This document shows positions 32,403-40,591 of a stretch of DNA of 64,000 nt, one piece after another (position 1 is the first letter of the stretch; each line of letters begins with the position of its first letter). Origin of the DNA: Myxococcota bacterium (GTDB taxonomy: Bacteria; Myxococcota_A; Polyangia; Polyangiales; Polyangiaceae). The stretch lies in contig CAUJEM010000100.1 in NCBI GenBank assembly GCA_963169915.1, forward strand, positions 1 through 64,000. Direction: 5' to 3'. A model generated the notes under the pieces. It worked only from the letters and a program-made list of their open reading frames with translations, made no database searches and was not told the DNA's origin. The position numbers were made by a program, and so were the translations under genes.

Positions 32403-34361
32403 ATGTCGCACCACCTGGTCGCCGCCGCCTGCTTGAACCAGACGCCGCTCGCCTGGGAGCGCAACCTGGAGCACGTGCTCGGCGCGCTGCGGGCCGCGCG
32501 AGACGCGGGGGCCTCCGTCCTGTGCCTGCCGGAGCTGTGCCTCAGCGGCCATGGCTGTCAGGACGCCTGGCTGCTGCCGGCGACCTGGCGCCAGGCGGAG
32601 GAGAGCCTGGCGGTGGTGGCCGCGGCCGCGCAGGGCCTGGTGGTGGCGGTGGGGCTGCCGGTGCGACACGACGGCGCGCTCTACGACGCTGCGGCGCTGC
32701 TGGTGGACGGCCGGCTCGTGGGGGTGGTGCCCAAGCACGAGCTCGCCATGGGCGGCGCGGTGAGTGAGGCGCGCTGGTTTCGGGCGTGGCCACGGGGAGC
32801 ACGGGGCGAGGTGCGGCTGCTGGGCGGTGACGTGCCGCTCGGTGACGTCGTCTGCGCTTGGGGCGAGCTCGGCGTGGGGCTCGTGCTCGGGGAGGCGCTG
32901 GAGCTGCCCTCCGCCGCGCCGGAGGCCCCTCCCGCGCGGCTGCTGCTCAACCCCTGCGCCCTGCCGTTCTCACCGGGCCGCTACGCGCTGCGGTACCAGC
33001 GCTTGCTCGCGCGCTCCGCGCAGCTCGGCGTGGCCGTGGCCTCCGCCAACCTGCTGGGCAACGAGGCGGGGACGCTGCTCTACGACGGGGCCGCGCTGGT
33101 GATGGAACGCGGCGCGCTGCTTGGCGCGACGGAGCGGTTCGGCTACCGGGACTGGGCGCTCGCCTACGGCGCCGTGCCGCGCGAGGCCGCGCCCACGTCA
33201 GCCCATGTCGAGCGGTCGGGCGCGCCGAGCCGCGCGCCGCGTGAGGTCGGCGCGCCGCCGCGCGACGAGCCGCCGACGTCGCCCACCCCTCCGGCCTGGG
33301 AGGGCGCCGAGGCGCTGGAAGAGGAGCTCACGCGCGCGCTCGCGCTCGGGCTGTTCGACTACCTGCGCAAGGTGGGCGCGCGCGCCTTCGTGGTGTCGCT
33401 GAGCGGCGGCGCGGACTCCGCGATGGTGGCGTCGCTCGCGGCGTTGAGCGTGCGCTTCGCGGTGGAGCAGCTCGGGCTCGCGAGAGTCGTCGAGCGCTTG
33501 GGTCACCCAGGGCTCGACCTGCGGGCGACCACGGTGGAGGGGCTGCTGGCGACGCTGCTCCACACCGTCTATCAGCCTACGGACAACAGCAGCGCGGTCA
33601 CGCGCCAAGCGGCCAGCGAGCTAGCGGCGGCGCTCGGGGCGACGCACCGCGAGCTGCCCCTCCAGCCGCTGGTCACGCAGTATGTCGAGCTGGCGTCCGC
33701 CGCGCTCGGGCGAGCGCTCGAGTGGGACACCGACGACCTCGCCTTGCAGAACGTGCAGGCGCGGGCGCGCTCACCCGGCGCTTGGCTGCTCGCGAACGCG
33801 CTCGCGGGGCTGCTGCTCAACACGGGCAATCGCTCGGAGGCCGCGGTCGGCTACGCCACCCTGGACGGCGACACCTCCGGGGTGCTGGCGCCCATCGGGG
33901 GCCTGGACAAAGTCACGGTGCGACGCTGGCTCCACTGGCTGGAGACGAAGGGGCCGGCTGGGCTCGGGGCGCTGCCCGCGCTGGCCAAGGTCAATCGGCA
34001 GGCGCCCACGGCCGAGCTGCGGCCGCCCCGCTTTCACCAGACGGACGAAGCGGACCTCATGCCCTACCCGGCGCTCAACGTCATGGAGCGGGTGTTGGTG
34101 GAGGAGCAGGGGGGGCCGCGCGAGGCCTACCGCGCGCTGGAGGCCTGGCGCGCGAGCGATGCCGTCGACGCTCGCTACCTCTGGGTGGAGCGCTTCTTCC
34201 AGCGCTGGGCGCAGAGCCAGTGGAAGCGCGAGCGTGAGCCTCCGGCCTTCTACGTGGGAGAGCCGAGCGTGGACGCGAAGAGCGGCTTTCGGTTCCCCAT
34301 CCTGTCCGGGGGCTTCGAGCAGGAGCTCGCGCGGCTACGGGCGGAGCTGCGCCTGCCCTGA
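32403..34361 (+). CDS. nadE: NAD+ synthetase with nitrilase-type glutaminase domain lacking its usual Cys
   Basis: A 652-residue NadE. Residues 1-255 form the nitrilase-like glutaminase domain and about 305-650 the ATP-dependent synthetase with P-loop SLSGGADSAM and the GNRSEAAVGYATLDGD block. In the glutaminase, Glu44 (CLPELCLSG) and Lys111 (VVPKHEL) of the catalytic triad are present. Where the family has a Cys (a V-E-I-C-E-D-x-W type motif), this protein reads GVGLVLGEALELP with no Cys. Nearby Cys151 and Cys185 (LLNPCALPFS) are at non-standard positions. It may therefore use free ammonia, or a displaced Cys. A Pro-rich linker joins the domains. ATG 32403 chosen over an upstream GTG. Confidence 0.9.
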   Translation: MSHHLVAAACLNQTPLAWERNLEHVLGALRAARDAGASVLCLPELCLSGHGCQDAWLLPATWRQAEESLAVVAAAAQGLVVAVGLPVRHDGALYDAAALLVDGRLVGVVPKHELAMGGAVSEARWFRAWPRGARGEVRLLGGDVPLGDVVCAWGELGVGLVLGEALELPSAAPEAPPARLLLNPCALPFSPGRYALRYQRLLARSAQLGVAVASANLLGNEAGTLLYDGAALVMERGALLGATERFGYRDWALAYGAVPREAAPTSAHVERSGAPSRAPREVGAPPRDEPPTSPTPPAWEGAEALEEELTRALALGLFDYLRKVGARAFVVSLSGGADSAMVASLAALSVRFAVEQLGLARVVERLGHPGLDLRATTVEGLLATLLHTVYQPTDNSSAVTRQAASELAAALGATHRELPLQPLVTQYVELASAALGRALEWDTDDLALQNVQARARSPGAWLLANALAGLLLNTGNRSEAAVGYATLDGDTSGVLAPIGGLDKVTVRRWLHWLETKGPAGLGALPALAKVNRQAPTAELRPPRFHQTDEADLMPYPALNVMERVLVEEQGGPREAYRALEAWRASDAVDARYLWVERFFQRWAQSQWKREREPPAFYVGEPSVDAKSGFRFPILSGGFEQELARLRAELRLP

Positions 34362-34387
34362 GCGCCGCGGCCGCGCGACGGAGCGGC

Positions 34388-35968
34388 TCACTCGTGCACC
34401 ACGAAGGTGGTGGCGGGCTCGAGCTCCGGCTGCCAGCGCAGGCCGTGCCAGCCCTCGGGGACCGTGGGCTCGGTGAACTCATACAGCCACTTGCCGTCCT
34501 CCGGGGAGACGTTCACGCAGCCGGCGCTCATGCGGTTGCCCCAGTTGTCGTGCCAGTACGCGCCGTGCAGCGCGTGCGGTCCGCTGAAGTTCTGCGTCCA
34601 GGGCACGTCGGAGTGGATGAAGTCGCCGGGCGCCACCATGGTAGCGGTGGCAAACTTGCCCGTGATCTTGAACACTCCTACCGGCGTGGAGGCCGTGTCG
34701 ATGGCAGGCTTGCCGCGCTCCGGCGTGCCGCCGCGCCCCGGGCTCACCAGCGTGACGTACACGGGCCGCGTCCCCTCATAGGCGATGAGCCACCCCTGCC
34801 AGACGCTCGTCTCCGTCCAGGTGGCGCGGCCCGGCGGCGCCTTGCCGGTGGTGTCCGCCTCCCCGACGGGCGCACCCCAGGGCGTGGTGGGGCGTGGCGT
34901 CGGGACCACGGCGTCGGCGGCGAGCACCCAGACGCCCGGCTCTCGGGTCTCGAGGTAGCGCGCCTTGCCCTCCCCGACGGCCTGCCCGGTGAGCCCCACG
35001 TGGCTCAAGCGCGCGAAGGCGTCGCCCGTGGTGATGAAGGCCTCGCCCTCTCGCCGGTACTTGGGGCGGCCCTCGCTGCGGAAGAACGCGAGCGGGAGCT
35101 GCTCCTCGCCGCCGAGCCGCACGCCCTTGAAGGTGATCTTGGGATAAGGCGCCACGCGGTCCTTGGGCACCCACATCATGTCCGCGCTGAGCAAGAAGGA
35201 GCGCTCACCGACGCGGGTCTCCGCGGACCACGCGACGGTGGAGAGCGGGAGCAGGCGGGTGCGCGGCTCCGAGATGACGGGCGGGAGCGCCCCGAGCTCG
35301 ATGGGCTGCTCAGGGGCGGGCGTCAGGTCCACGCCCTCGAGCAGGGGCGGCGTCTTGCCTTGGGCGGCCTGGGTGAGGCGCTCCTGCTGCTGGGGGAGAT
35401 CCCACTCGCGGCGCCGCTGCTCCTCGGGGCTGGGCAGCGCGGCGTAGCGCTCCACCCCGCGGGACTCCCCATAGTGGTGCGGCCAGGCCGAGCCCAGCCG
35501 AGGGGTGTAGGGCGCGAGGCGTGCGAGCACTGGGTCCCGCTCGTCGAGCGTCGCCTTCACGTCGTCCACGCAGACGAAGCCGCGCGGCTCGAGCTCGTAC
35601 CAGCTCTTCGCGCAGCCCGGCGCGCCGAGGGGCGAGCCCGTCTTCAGCGGCGCCGCGCCGCCCGTCCACAAGTAGCCGATCCAGCCGCTCCCCTCGCCGG
35701 GCTGCGGACGGATCCACACGAAGCGGGTGCGCGCGTAGACGTAGCCGTGGGGGGCGCGCCGCGGCGCGCGTGGCGGCGCGATCTCCGGCGCCGACGCCGT
35801 GGAGGCAGCGTCCAGCGTGGGGGCGGTGGCCGCGGCGGTCGGGGCAGGTGCGGTCGCGCCCTCGGAGCGCTCCAAGGGCAGCTCGGTGGAGCCCGAGCGC
35901 TCGGAGCAGCCGACGGCGACCGTCAGCGTCAAGGCCGCGAGCCCGTGAGAGTAGCGCACGGCCGACAC
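34388..35968 (-). CDS. L,D-transpeptidase (YkuD) lipoprotein
   Basis: A 526-residue protein with lipobox TVAVGCSERSG and a C-terminal YkuD domain, which makes 3-3 peptidoglycan cross-links or anchors proteins to the wall. The active-site stretch is His468 ... SAGCVNV with nucleophile Cys484; the canonical SHGC has His replaced by Ala, as tolerated in some family members (SSGC in one Escherichia coli enzyme, from memory). An SH3-like segment near residues 85-140 may bind wall peptides, and a Pro/Ala region follows the signal peptide. It acts in the periplasm. It is convergent with nadE, 26 bases apart. Confidence 0.88.
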   Translation of the reverse strand: MSAVRYSHGLAALTLTVAVGCSERSGSTELPLERSEGATAPAPTAAATAPTLDAASTASAPEIAPPRAPRRAPHGYVYARTRFVWIRPQPGEGSGWIGYLWTGGAAPLKTGSPLGAPGCAKSWYELEPRGFVCVDDVKATLDERDPVLARLAPYTPRLGSAWPHHYGESRGVERYAALPSPEEQRRREWDLPQQQERLTQAAQGKTPPLLEGVDLTPAPEQPIELGALPPVISEPRTRLLPLSTVAWSAETRVGERSFLLSADMMWVPKDRVAPYPKITFKGVRLGGEEQLPLAFFRSEGRPKYRREGEAFITTGDAFARLSHVGLTGQAVGEGKARYLETREPGVWVLAADAVVPTPRPTTPWGAPVGEADTTGKAPPGRATWTETSVWQGWLIAYEGTRPVYVTLVSPGRGGTPERGKPAIDTASTPVGVFKITGKFATATMVAPGDFIHSDVPWTQNFSGPHALHGAYWHDNWGNRMSAGCVNVSPEDGKWLYEFTEPTVPEGWHGLRWQPELEPATTFVVHE

Positions 35969-36093
35969 CGTAGCATCGTCGGTCCGGCCTGGAGAAACTG
36001 CTGGCCGCGCGCGCTCACCGGAGCTCCCGCAGCGCGGGGTGTGCCGCGCCGGTGCTGGCGGGCACGCCAGGGCGCGGCTAGGGTCCAGCGCCG

Positions 36094-36777
36094 ATGGCCG
36101 CGCTCGAGCCGCCGGGCAGTGAGCAAGAGCTCTACACGCGGGCGCAGGGGCTCGCGGGCGCGACCTTGGGCGAGCTGGCCGCGCAGCTCGGGCAGCGCGC
36201 CCCGGCCGATTTGCGTCGCGCCAAGGGCTTCACGGGGCACCTAGTGGAGCAGCTGCTCGGCGCTGCGGCCAGCTCGCGGGCGGAGCCGGACTTCCCCGCG
36301 CTGGGCGTGGAGCTGAAGACACTGCCGGTGGGGCCCTCGGGGCGCCCGGTGGAGTCCACCTTCGTGTGCACCATCGATCTGAGCGCGATGGATCGCTTCA
36401 GCTACGAGGACTGCTGGCTCCGGCGAAAGCTCGCGCGGGTGCTCTGGATCCCCGTCGAGGGGAGCCGGGAGATCCCGGTGCCCGCGCGGAGGCTTGGGGC
36501 GCCGCTGCTGTGGAGCCCGAGCTCGGAGGAGGAGGCGGTGCTGCGCGCCGATTGGGAGGAGCTCGCCGGGCTCATCGCGCGTGGCGGCGCCGAGCTGCTC
36601 CACGGGCGCCTCGGGCGAGCGCTCCAGGTGCGCCCCAAGGCGGCGGGCTCCTGGTCGCGCCGCCGCGCGCTCGACGGCGACGGGGTGAGCTACCTAGCGC
36701 TCCCTCGTGGTTTTTATCTACGCGCCAGCTTCACCGCGCAGCTCGTGTGTCGAAGCTACGCCCTGCCCACGCGTTGA
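36094..36777 (+). CDS. mutH: DNA mismatch repair endonuclease MutH
   Basis: A 227-residue MutH, the endonuclease that nicks the unmethylated strand at hemimethylated GATC after MutS/MutL recognise a mismatch. Glu52 in GHLVEQLLGA, Asp66 in EPDFPALG and the ELK of GVELKTLP (Glu73, Lys75) keep exactly the spacing of the E. coli catalytic residues (Glu56, Asp70, Glu77, Lys79). RVLWIPVEG, APLLWSPSSEEE, RPKAAG and LPRGFYL follow the gammaproteobacterial protein closely. Length equals the family norm (229). MutH is best known from Gammaproteobacteria with Dam, so its presence here is unusual. It is divergent from the transpeptidase gene. Confidence 0.93.
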   Translation: MAALEPPGSEQELYTRAQGLAGATLGELAAQLGQRAPADLRRAKGFTGHLVEQLLGAAASSRAEPDFPALGVELKTLPVGPSGRPVESTFVCTIDLSAMDRFSYEDCWLRRKLARVLWIPVEGSREIPVPARRLGAPLLWSPSSEEEAVLRADWEELAGLIARGGAELLHGRLGRALQVRPKAAGSWSRRRALDGDGVSYLALPRGFYLRASFTAQLVCRSYALPTR

Positions 36778-36812
36778 GTCGAGGCGGGCGCGCGCCTCAG
36801 CCGGCGCGCGCC

Positions 36813-38525
36813 TCAGCGGGCGCTCGACCGCTTCGTCGAGGCTCGCCGCTCACGGGCGCTGGGCTTGCTCGGCGGCGAGCGACGAGCGGCGGTCTTGGAC
36901 GTAGGGCCCTTGGTGGGAGGGGCGGTCTTGGTCGCCTTGGGGGGTGCTGCTTTGGTCGCCTTGGGGGGCGACGTGTCGGCGGCCTGGGCGGGAGCCGCTG
37001 CCTTGGTCGCCTGGGCGGGGGGCGCATCGGCCGGGGGGGGGCTCGGTGCGTTGGGCTTCGTGGCTTGCGCTCTCTGCTTGCGCGCTGGCGACGCGGACGC
37101 GCGCTGGGGCGGGGCGGGAGAGCTCGCCTTCGCGGGAGCGTCGGCCGTCGCCGGCTGGGTGGGCGGCGCGGGAGGGCTCGCCTTCGCGGGAGCGTCGGCC
37201 GTCGCCGGCTGGGCGGGCGGCGTCATCGGTGCACGCGGAGGTGCTGCAGCGCGCTTGGCTTTGGAGGAGGTGCCGGCCGGTCCCTTGGGCTGGGTCACCG
37301 CGGCGGTCGCGGGCCGAGAGGTGGCGGTGGGCTGGGGCGGAGCGCCCGCCGGTCCCTTGGTCTCGGTGGCTGGGGCGGGCTTGGAGGGCGCGCTCGCGGT
37401 GGGCTTGGGCCGGGTGGGCGCGATGGCGTGGGGCTGGGCTACGGGGCTGGGCGGCGTGGGCTCGCGGGCGCCCTGGGGGTGCGCCTCCTTGGCTCGGACG
37501 GCGGCGCTGAGCGCCGGTCGCTGGGGGACGCGAGGCAGCTGCGCGAACGTCAGCGGCTTGCCGTCTCTGAGCGGCATCACGCCAAGGTGGAAGTGGTCAT
37601 GATGATCGGCGTTGTAGTCCGGGGTGAGCATCTCCCGGAAGCCGCCGGAGCGCCGCAGCGCGCACGCGATGGCGTTGAGCACCGGCGCGCCAGCGAGGCA
37701 GTCGCTGTCGAGCCCACGCGCGAAATCTTGGGTGACCGACAGCCAGCGGCCGCGCACGATGAAGCCATGCACGTCCACCGCGAGCCCGAAGGAGTGGAGG
37801 CTCAGCCGGCCGACGCGGCTCATGCGATACGAGTAAGCCCCGGAGTAGCGCACGCTCTCCACCCCCAGGCCGCGCAGCGCCTCGCCCAGGCCGGCGAGCG
37901 CCACCACCAAGCGACAGTCGGCGCGCAGCGGAGCGCCGGGTGAGGACACCCAGGTGAGCCCTCCGATGGGTCCACTGACGGCGACGGGGGTCGTCACGCC
38001 TCGGAGCTCGTCGAGGCGTCGGTAGTCGAGGCCCAAGGCGTCGAGTCGCTTCAGACACCCCGCGCCGTCCGGGATGGAGTCGCTGGCCGTGGCGGGAGGA
38101 AGGGACGGGTGGGCGATGGACGCCGGCTTCACCCCGGGGGGGAGCTCCTCCGGGGCGAGCTCGGGATCGGGCCCAGCTGCCCCCGCCTCCTCCGCCTCCT
38201 CTGCGCCGTCGTCGGCGTGCGCGCGCTCCGCGAGCTCGGGGAGCACGGTGGAGGGGGCGACGTCGATGGGGAAGGTCGGCTCGAGGGGCAGCTCCTCGTC
38301 CTCTGCTGTGGCGAGCTCCTCGGCGGGGCGCGCGCTCGAGGACGCGCCCGGCTCTGCGACCGGGGCGGCGGCCTCGAGCGGCGCGACCGCGCGCAGCGCG
38401 AGCCGAGGTGAGGCGACGCTGGCCGCTGCGTCGCGAGCGGCGCTCACGCACCCGGAGCCGCCCAAGAGCGACAGCGCCGCCAGCAGCGAGGCTCGGGTGA
38501 GGGGCGTGGGGCGGCCAGCGTTCAT
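36813..38525 (-). CDS. Extensin-like (peptidase M15-type) lipoprotein with long Pro/Ala/Lys tail
   Basis: A 570-residue protein. The signal peptide ends in the lipobox GGSGCVSAA. The extensin-C domain, a D-Ala-D-Ala-carboxypeptidase-like zinc fold, spans about residues 160-325: LSLHSFGLAVDVHGF (about 243-253) and ADHHDHFHLGV (about 306-316) carry the likely metal ligands. From about 335 to the end is a low-complexity tail of Pro, Ala, Lys, Thr and Ser, with an 18-residue unit duplicated almost exactly and an 8-residue PPKATK unit repeated. The basic tail may bind wall polymers or DNA, which is inference. The frame is open much further upstream, but ATG 38525 directly precedes the signal peptide. 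Confidence 0.85.
   Translation of the reverse strand: MNAGRPTPLTRASLLAALSLLGGSGCVSAARDAAASVASPRLALRAVAPLEAAAPVAEPGASSSARPAEELATAEDEELPLEPTFPIDVAPSTVLPELAERAHADDGAEEAEEAGAAGPDPELAPEELPPGVKPASIAHPSLPPATASDSIPDGAGCLKRLDALGLDYRRLDELRGVTTPVAVSGPIGGLTWVSSPGAPLRADCRLVVALAGLGEALRGLGVESVRYSGAYSYRMSRVGRLSLHSFGLAVDVHGFIVRGRWLSVTQDFARGLDSDCLAGAPVLNAIACALRRSGGFREMLTPDYNADHHDHFHLGVMPLRDGKPLTFAQLPRVPQRPALSAAVRAKEAHPQGAREPTPPSPVAQPHAIAPTRPKPTASAPSKPAPATETKGPAGAPPQPTATSRPATAAVTQPKGPAGTSSKAKRAAAPPRAPMTPPAQPATADAPAKASPPAPPTQPATADAPAKASSPAPPQRASASPARKQRAQATKPNAPSPPPADAPPAQATKAAAPAQAADTSPPKATKAAPPKATKTAPPTKGPTSKTAARRSPPSKPSARERRASTKRSSAR
36928..36975 (-). repeat. 24-base tandem repeat coding PPKATK in the extensin-like tail
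   Basis: Two adjacent 24-base units (36928-36951 and 36952-36975) share TTGGTCGCCTTGGGGGG and encode the 8-residue PPKATKxA unit of the extensin-like protein's tail. They are part of its low-complexity region, not an independent element. Confidence 0.6.
37122..37222 (-). repeat. 54-base near-identical tandem duplication in the extensin-like gene
   Basis: Unit 1 starts at 37122 and unit 2 at 37176 (period 54 bases, 18 codons). Over the 47 bases compared, they differ by one base. They encode the PATADAPAKAS repeat of the Pro/Ala tail. Such high identity at the DNA level implies a recent duplication, so copy number may vary between strains. Confidence 0.7.
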
Positions 38526-38669
38526 CCGGGGCACCCCCCGGTGTGACACGCCTCGACCCAGCGGACCAACAATTCGCGAGTAGCGCCCGCCTGGACCTGC
38601 GCAGGAGTGCAGCACCAGCGGCCTGGAGCCCCGGTCGGTGACCCTGGCGCGTGGTAGCCTGCGGGCGCC

Positions 38670-39881
38670 TTGGCCAACATCGGCTACATCCAGGTCGTCC
38701 GTCACTGCAACCACTTTTGTGGCTTCTGCTCGAACCCCACGACCCCGTACGAGCACACCTTCGAGAGCATGCAGGTCCTCGTCGACGACTTCGTCGAGCG
38801 AGGCTACTTCGGGGTCATCCTCACGGGGGGGGAGCCCACCCTGCACACGGAGCTGCCGCGCATCACGCGCTACGCGCGGGACCGTGGGCTCCACGTCCGG
38901 CTCATCACCAACGGGACTCGGCTCGCCGATCGCGAGTTTGCCAAGCAGCTCGCCGACGCGGGCTTGATGCTCGCGCACGTCTCCATCTACTCGGTGCGCC
39001 CCGAGGTGGAGGAGCAACTGCGAGGGGTGGCGGGCACCTTGGAGAAGGCCTTCCAGGCGCTCGACAACGCCCATGAGTTCGGCATCGAGCTCAACGTCAA
39101 CTGCGTCATCAACCGGCTCAACGCCGATCATCTCGACGAGAACGTCCGGTACCTGCTGCGGCACCACCCGCAGGTGCGGCACTTCGTGTGGAACAACCTG
39201 GACCCGAGCATGGGGCGCGCGGAGGTCAACCAGGCCCAGTTTACCCCCAGGCTGCGTGACTTCGAGGTGTCGTTGCACCGCGCGCTCACCCTGCTGCAGC
39301 GGACCGGGCGCACGTTCCGCGTCGAGAAGGTGCCGCTCTGCTACATGACGGATTTTGCCTGGGCGAGCACCGAGACGCGCAAGATCGTCAAGGGTGAGGA
39401 GCGCATCGTCCACTTCTTGGATCAGAAGCAGACCGTGCGGCAGACGGACTGGGAGCACATCTACGCGCCGAGCTGTGAGCACTGCTCGCTGCGGACCATC
39501 TGCGGCGGGCTCTTCGACCGCGGCAACGGCTACGATCCTGCCGAGCTCTCGCCGGTGTTCGTGTCGCGGGACGCCATCGTGGAGCAGATCCTCCACGATG
39601 GGGACGACAGCTCCTACGCCGCGCGGAGCCTCGAGCAGTGGCGAGAGGACTTCGAGCGGCGCTGCGCGGAGACGCTCGCCGGCAAGCACGAGCGTCGGCC
39701 GACGGGGGACCTCCCGGACGAGCGCTTTCAGCCGGACCACGTCATCAGCGTGGGGCAGATCACCGAGCAGAGCCGGCGCCGCTACGAACACAAGCGCGCG
39801 GCGGAGTCGCGCCGGGCCGAGCGGCTGGGGGTCCAGATGGAGCGGCCGGAGCCGGAAAAGCCCGAGCGCGGCTCGACCTGA
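38670..39881 (+). CDS. Radical SAM protein with C-terminal Cys cluster
   Basis: A 403-residue radical S-adenosylmethionine enzyme. The 4Fe-4S motif is Cys13-x3-Cys17-x2-Cys20 (RHCNHFCGFCS) and the SAM-binding GGEPTLH follows at about residue 51. A second Cys group near the C-terminus (Cys269, Cys272, Cys278 in SCEHCSLRTICGG) looks like a SPASM-type auxiliary site. The substrate is unknown: no precursor peptide gene is visible nearby. The last 70 residues are highly charged. The start is TTG 38670, chosen because MANIGYIQVVRHC begins properly there. A TetR gene follows on the same strand after 59 bases. Confidence 0.85.
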   Translation: MANIGYIQVVRHCNHFCGFCSNPTTPYEHTFESMQVLVDDFVERGYFGVILTGGEPTLHTELPRITRYARDRGLHVRLITNGTRLADREFAKQLADAGLMLAHVSIYSVRPEVEEQLRGVAGTLEKAFQALDNAHEFGIELNVNCVINRLNADHLDENVRYLLRHHPQVRHFVWNNLDPSMGRAEVNQAQFTPRLRDFEVSLHRALTLLQRTGRTFRVEKVPLCYMTDFAWASTETRKIVKGEERIVHFLDQKQTVRQTDWEHIYAPSCEHCSLRTICGGLFDRGNGYDPAELSPVFVSRDAIVEQILHDGDDSSYAARSLEQWREDFERRCAETLAGKHERRPTGDLPDERFQPDHVISVGQITEQSRRRYEHKRAAESRRAERLGVQMERPEPEKPERGST

Positions 39882-39902
39882 CGCGCGGGCTTGCCGGCTT
39901 AC

Positions 39903-39916
39903 CTACCAAGCGGTAG
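39903..39916. promoter_or_regulatory. TetR-type operator palindrome
   Basis: The 14-base palindrome CTACC-AAGC-GGTAG lies 24 bases before the TetR gene, in the 59-base gap after the radical SAM gene. Arm length and spacing fit a TetR-family operator, so the regulator probably controls its own gene. The radical SAM gene starts over 1.2 kb upstream, so its own promoter would not be affected by this site. Confidence 0.55.
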
Positions 39917-39940
39917 ACAGCGCCCGAGGTCGGGTCGTCG

Positions 39941-40591
39941 ATGCCATCGAACCAGAGCGGACGCGCGGCCGATGCGCGCGGAGAGATCCTCGCGGCGGCC
40001 ACGCGGCTGTTCGCCGCGCATGGCTTCGACGGGGTCAGCCTGCAAGATCTGGCGGACGCGGTGGGCCTGAGGAAGCCCTCGCTGCTCTACCACTTCTCCT
40101 CGAAGGAGGAGCTCCGCCAGGCGGTCTTGGACGACGTGCTGGCGCGCTGGAACGAGACGCTCCCGGCCATCTTGCTAGCCACCACCGGGGAAGATCAGTT
40201 CACGGGCGTGACCAAGGAGCTCGTCGGGTTCTTCGCAAGAGATCCGGACCGGGCGCGGCTCATCATCCGCGAGGCGCTCGACCGACCCGCGGACATGCGC
40301 GAGCGCTTGGCCCGCAACGTCAGCCCCGTCGTCGTCAAGCTGGCGCACTACCTGCGCAGCGGGCAGGCGCGCGGCAACCTGCAAGAGGACGTGGACCCGG
40401 AGGCGTACCTCTTCCAGGCCATCAGCCTGTTCATCTGCGGGGTCGCCTTCACGGACGCCTTCGGCTCGCTGATGCCCAAGCGCGCCCGTGAGGGCGCCCC
40501 GAAGGAGCGGCTCACGCGAGAGCTCTTGCGCATCGGCAAGAGCGCGCTGTTCAAGCCACCGCCCGCGGGCCCGGAGGGGCAAGAGGGCTAG
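39941..40591 (+). CDS. TetR/AcrR-family transcriptional regulator
   Basis: A 216-residue one-component repressor. The N-terminal helix-turn-helix is SLQDLADAVGLRKPSLLYHF (about residues 33-52) after the typical AATRLFAAHGFDGV helix. The C-terminal domain is helical, LIIREALDRPADMRERLARN and later LFQAISLFICGVAF, like regulators of lipid or fatty-acid genes, but the ligand cannot be told. Its ATG is at 39941. Its stop overlaps the truD stop region by four bases on the opposite strand. Targets are unknown beyond the palindrome at 39903-39916. Confidence 0.88.
   Translation: MPSNQSGRAADARGEILAAATRLFAAHGFDGVSLQDLADAVGLRKPSLLYHFSSKEELRQAVLDDVLARWNETLPAILLATTGEDQFTGVTKELVGFFARDPDRARLIIREALDRPADMRERLARNVSPVVVKLAHYLRSGQARGNLQEDVDPEAYLFQAISLFICGVAFTDAFGSLMPKRAREGAPKERLTRELLRIGKSALFKPPPAGPEGQEG

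Noticed and set aside
36928-37222. Repeats that could suggest a CRISPR array
   Set aside because: Units are adjacent, coding and of unequal period, with no spacers or cas genes; they are protein low-complexity repeats.
38526-39791. Long upstream extension of the extensin-like frame
   Set aside because: It runs antisense through the radical SAM gene and its translation has no domain; the signal peptide begins at 38525.
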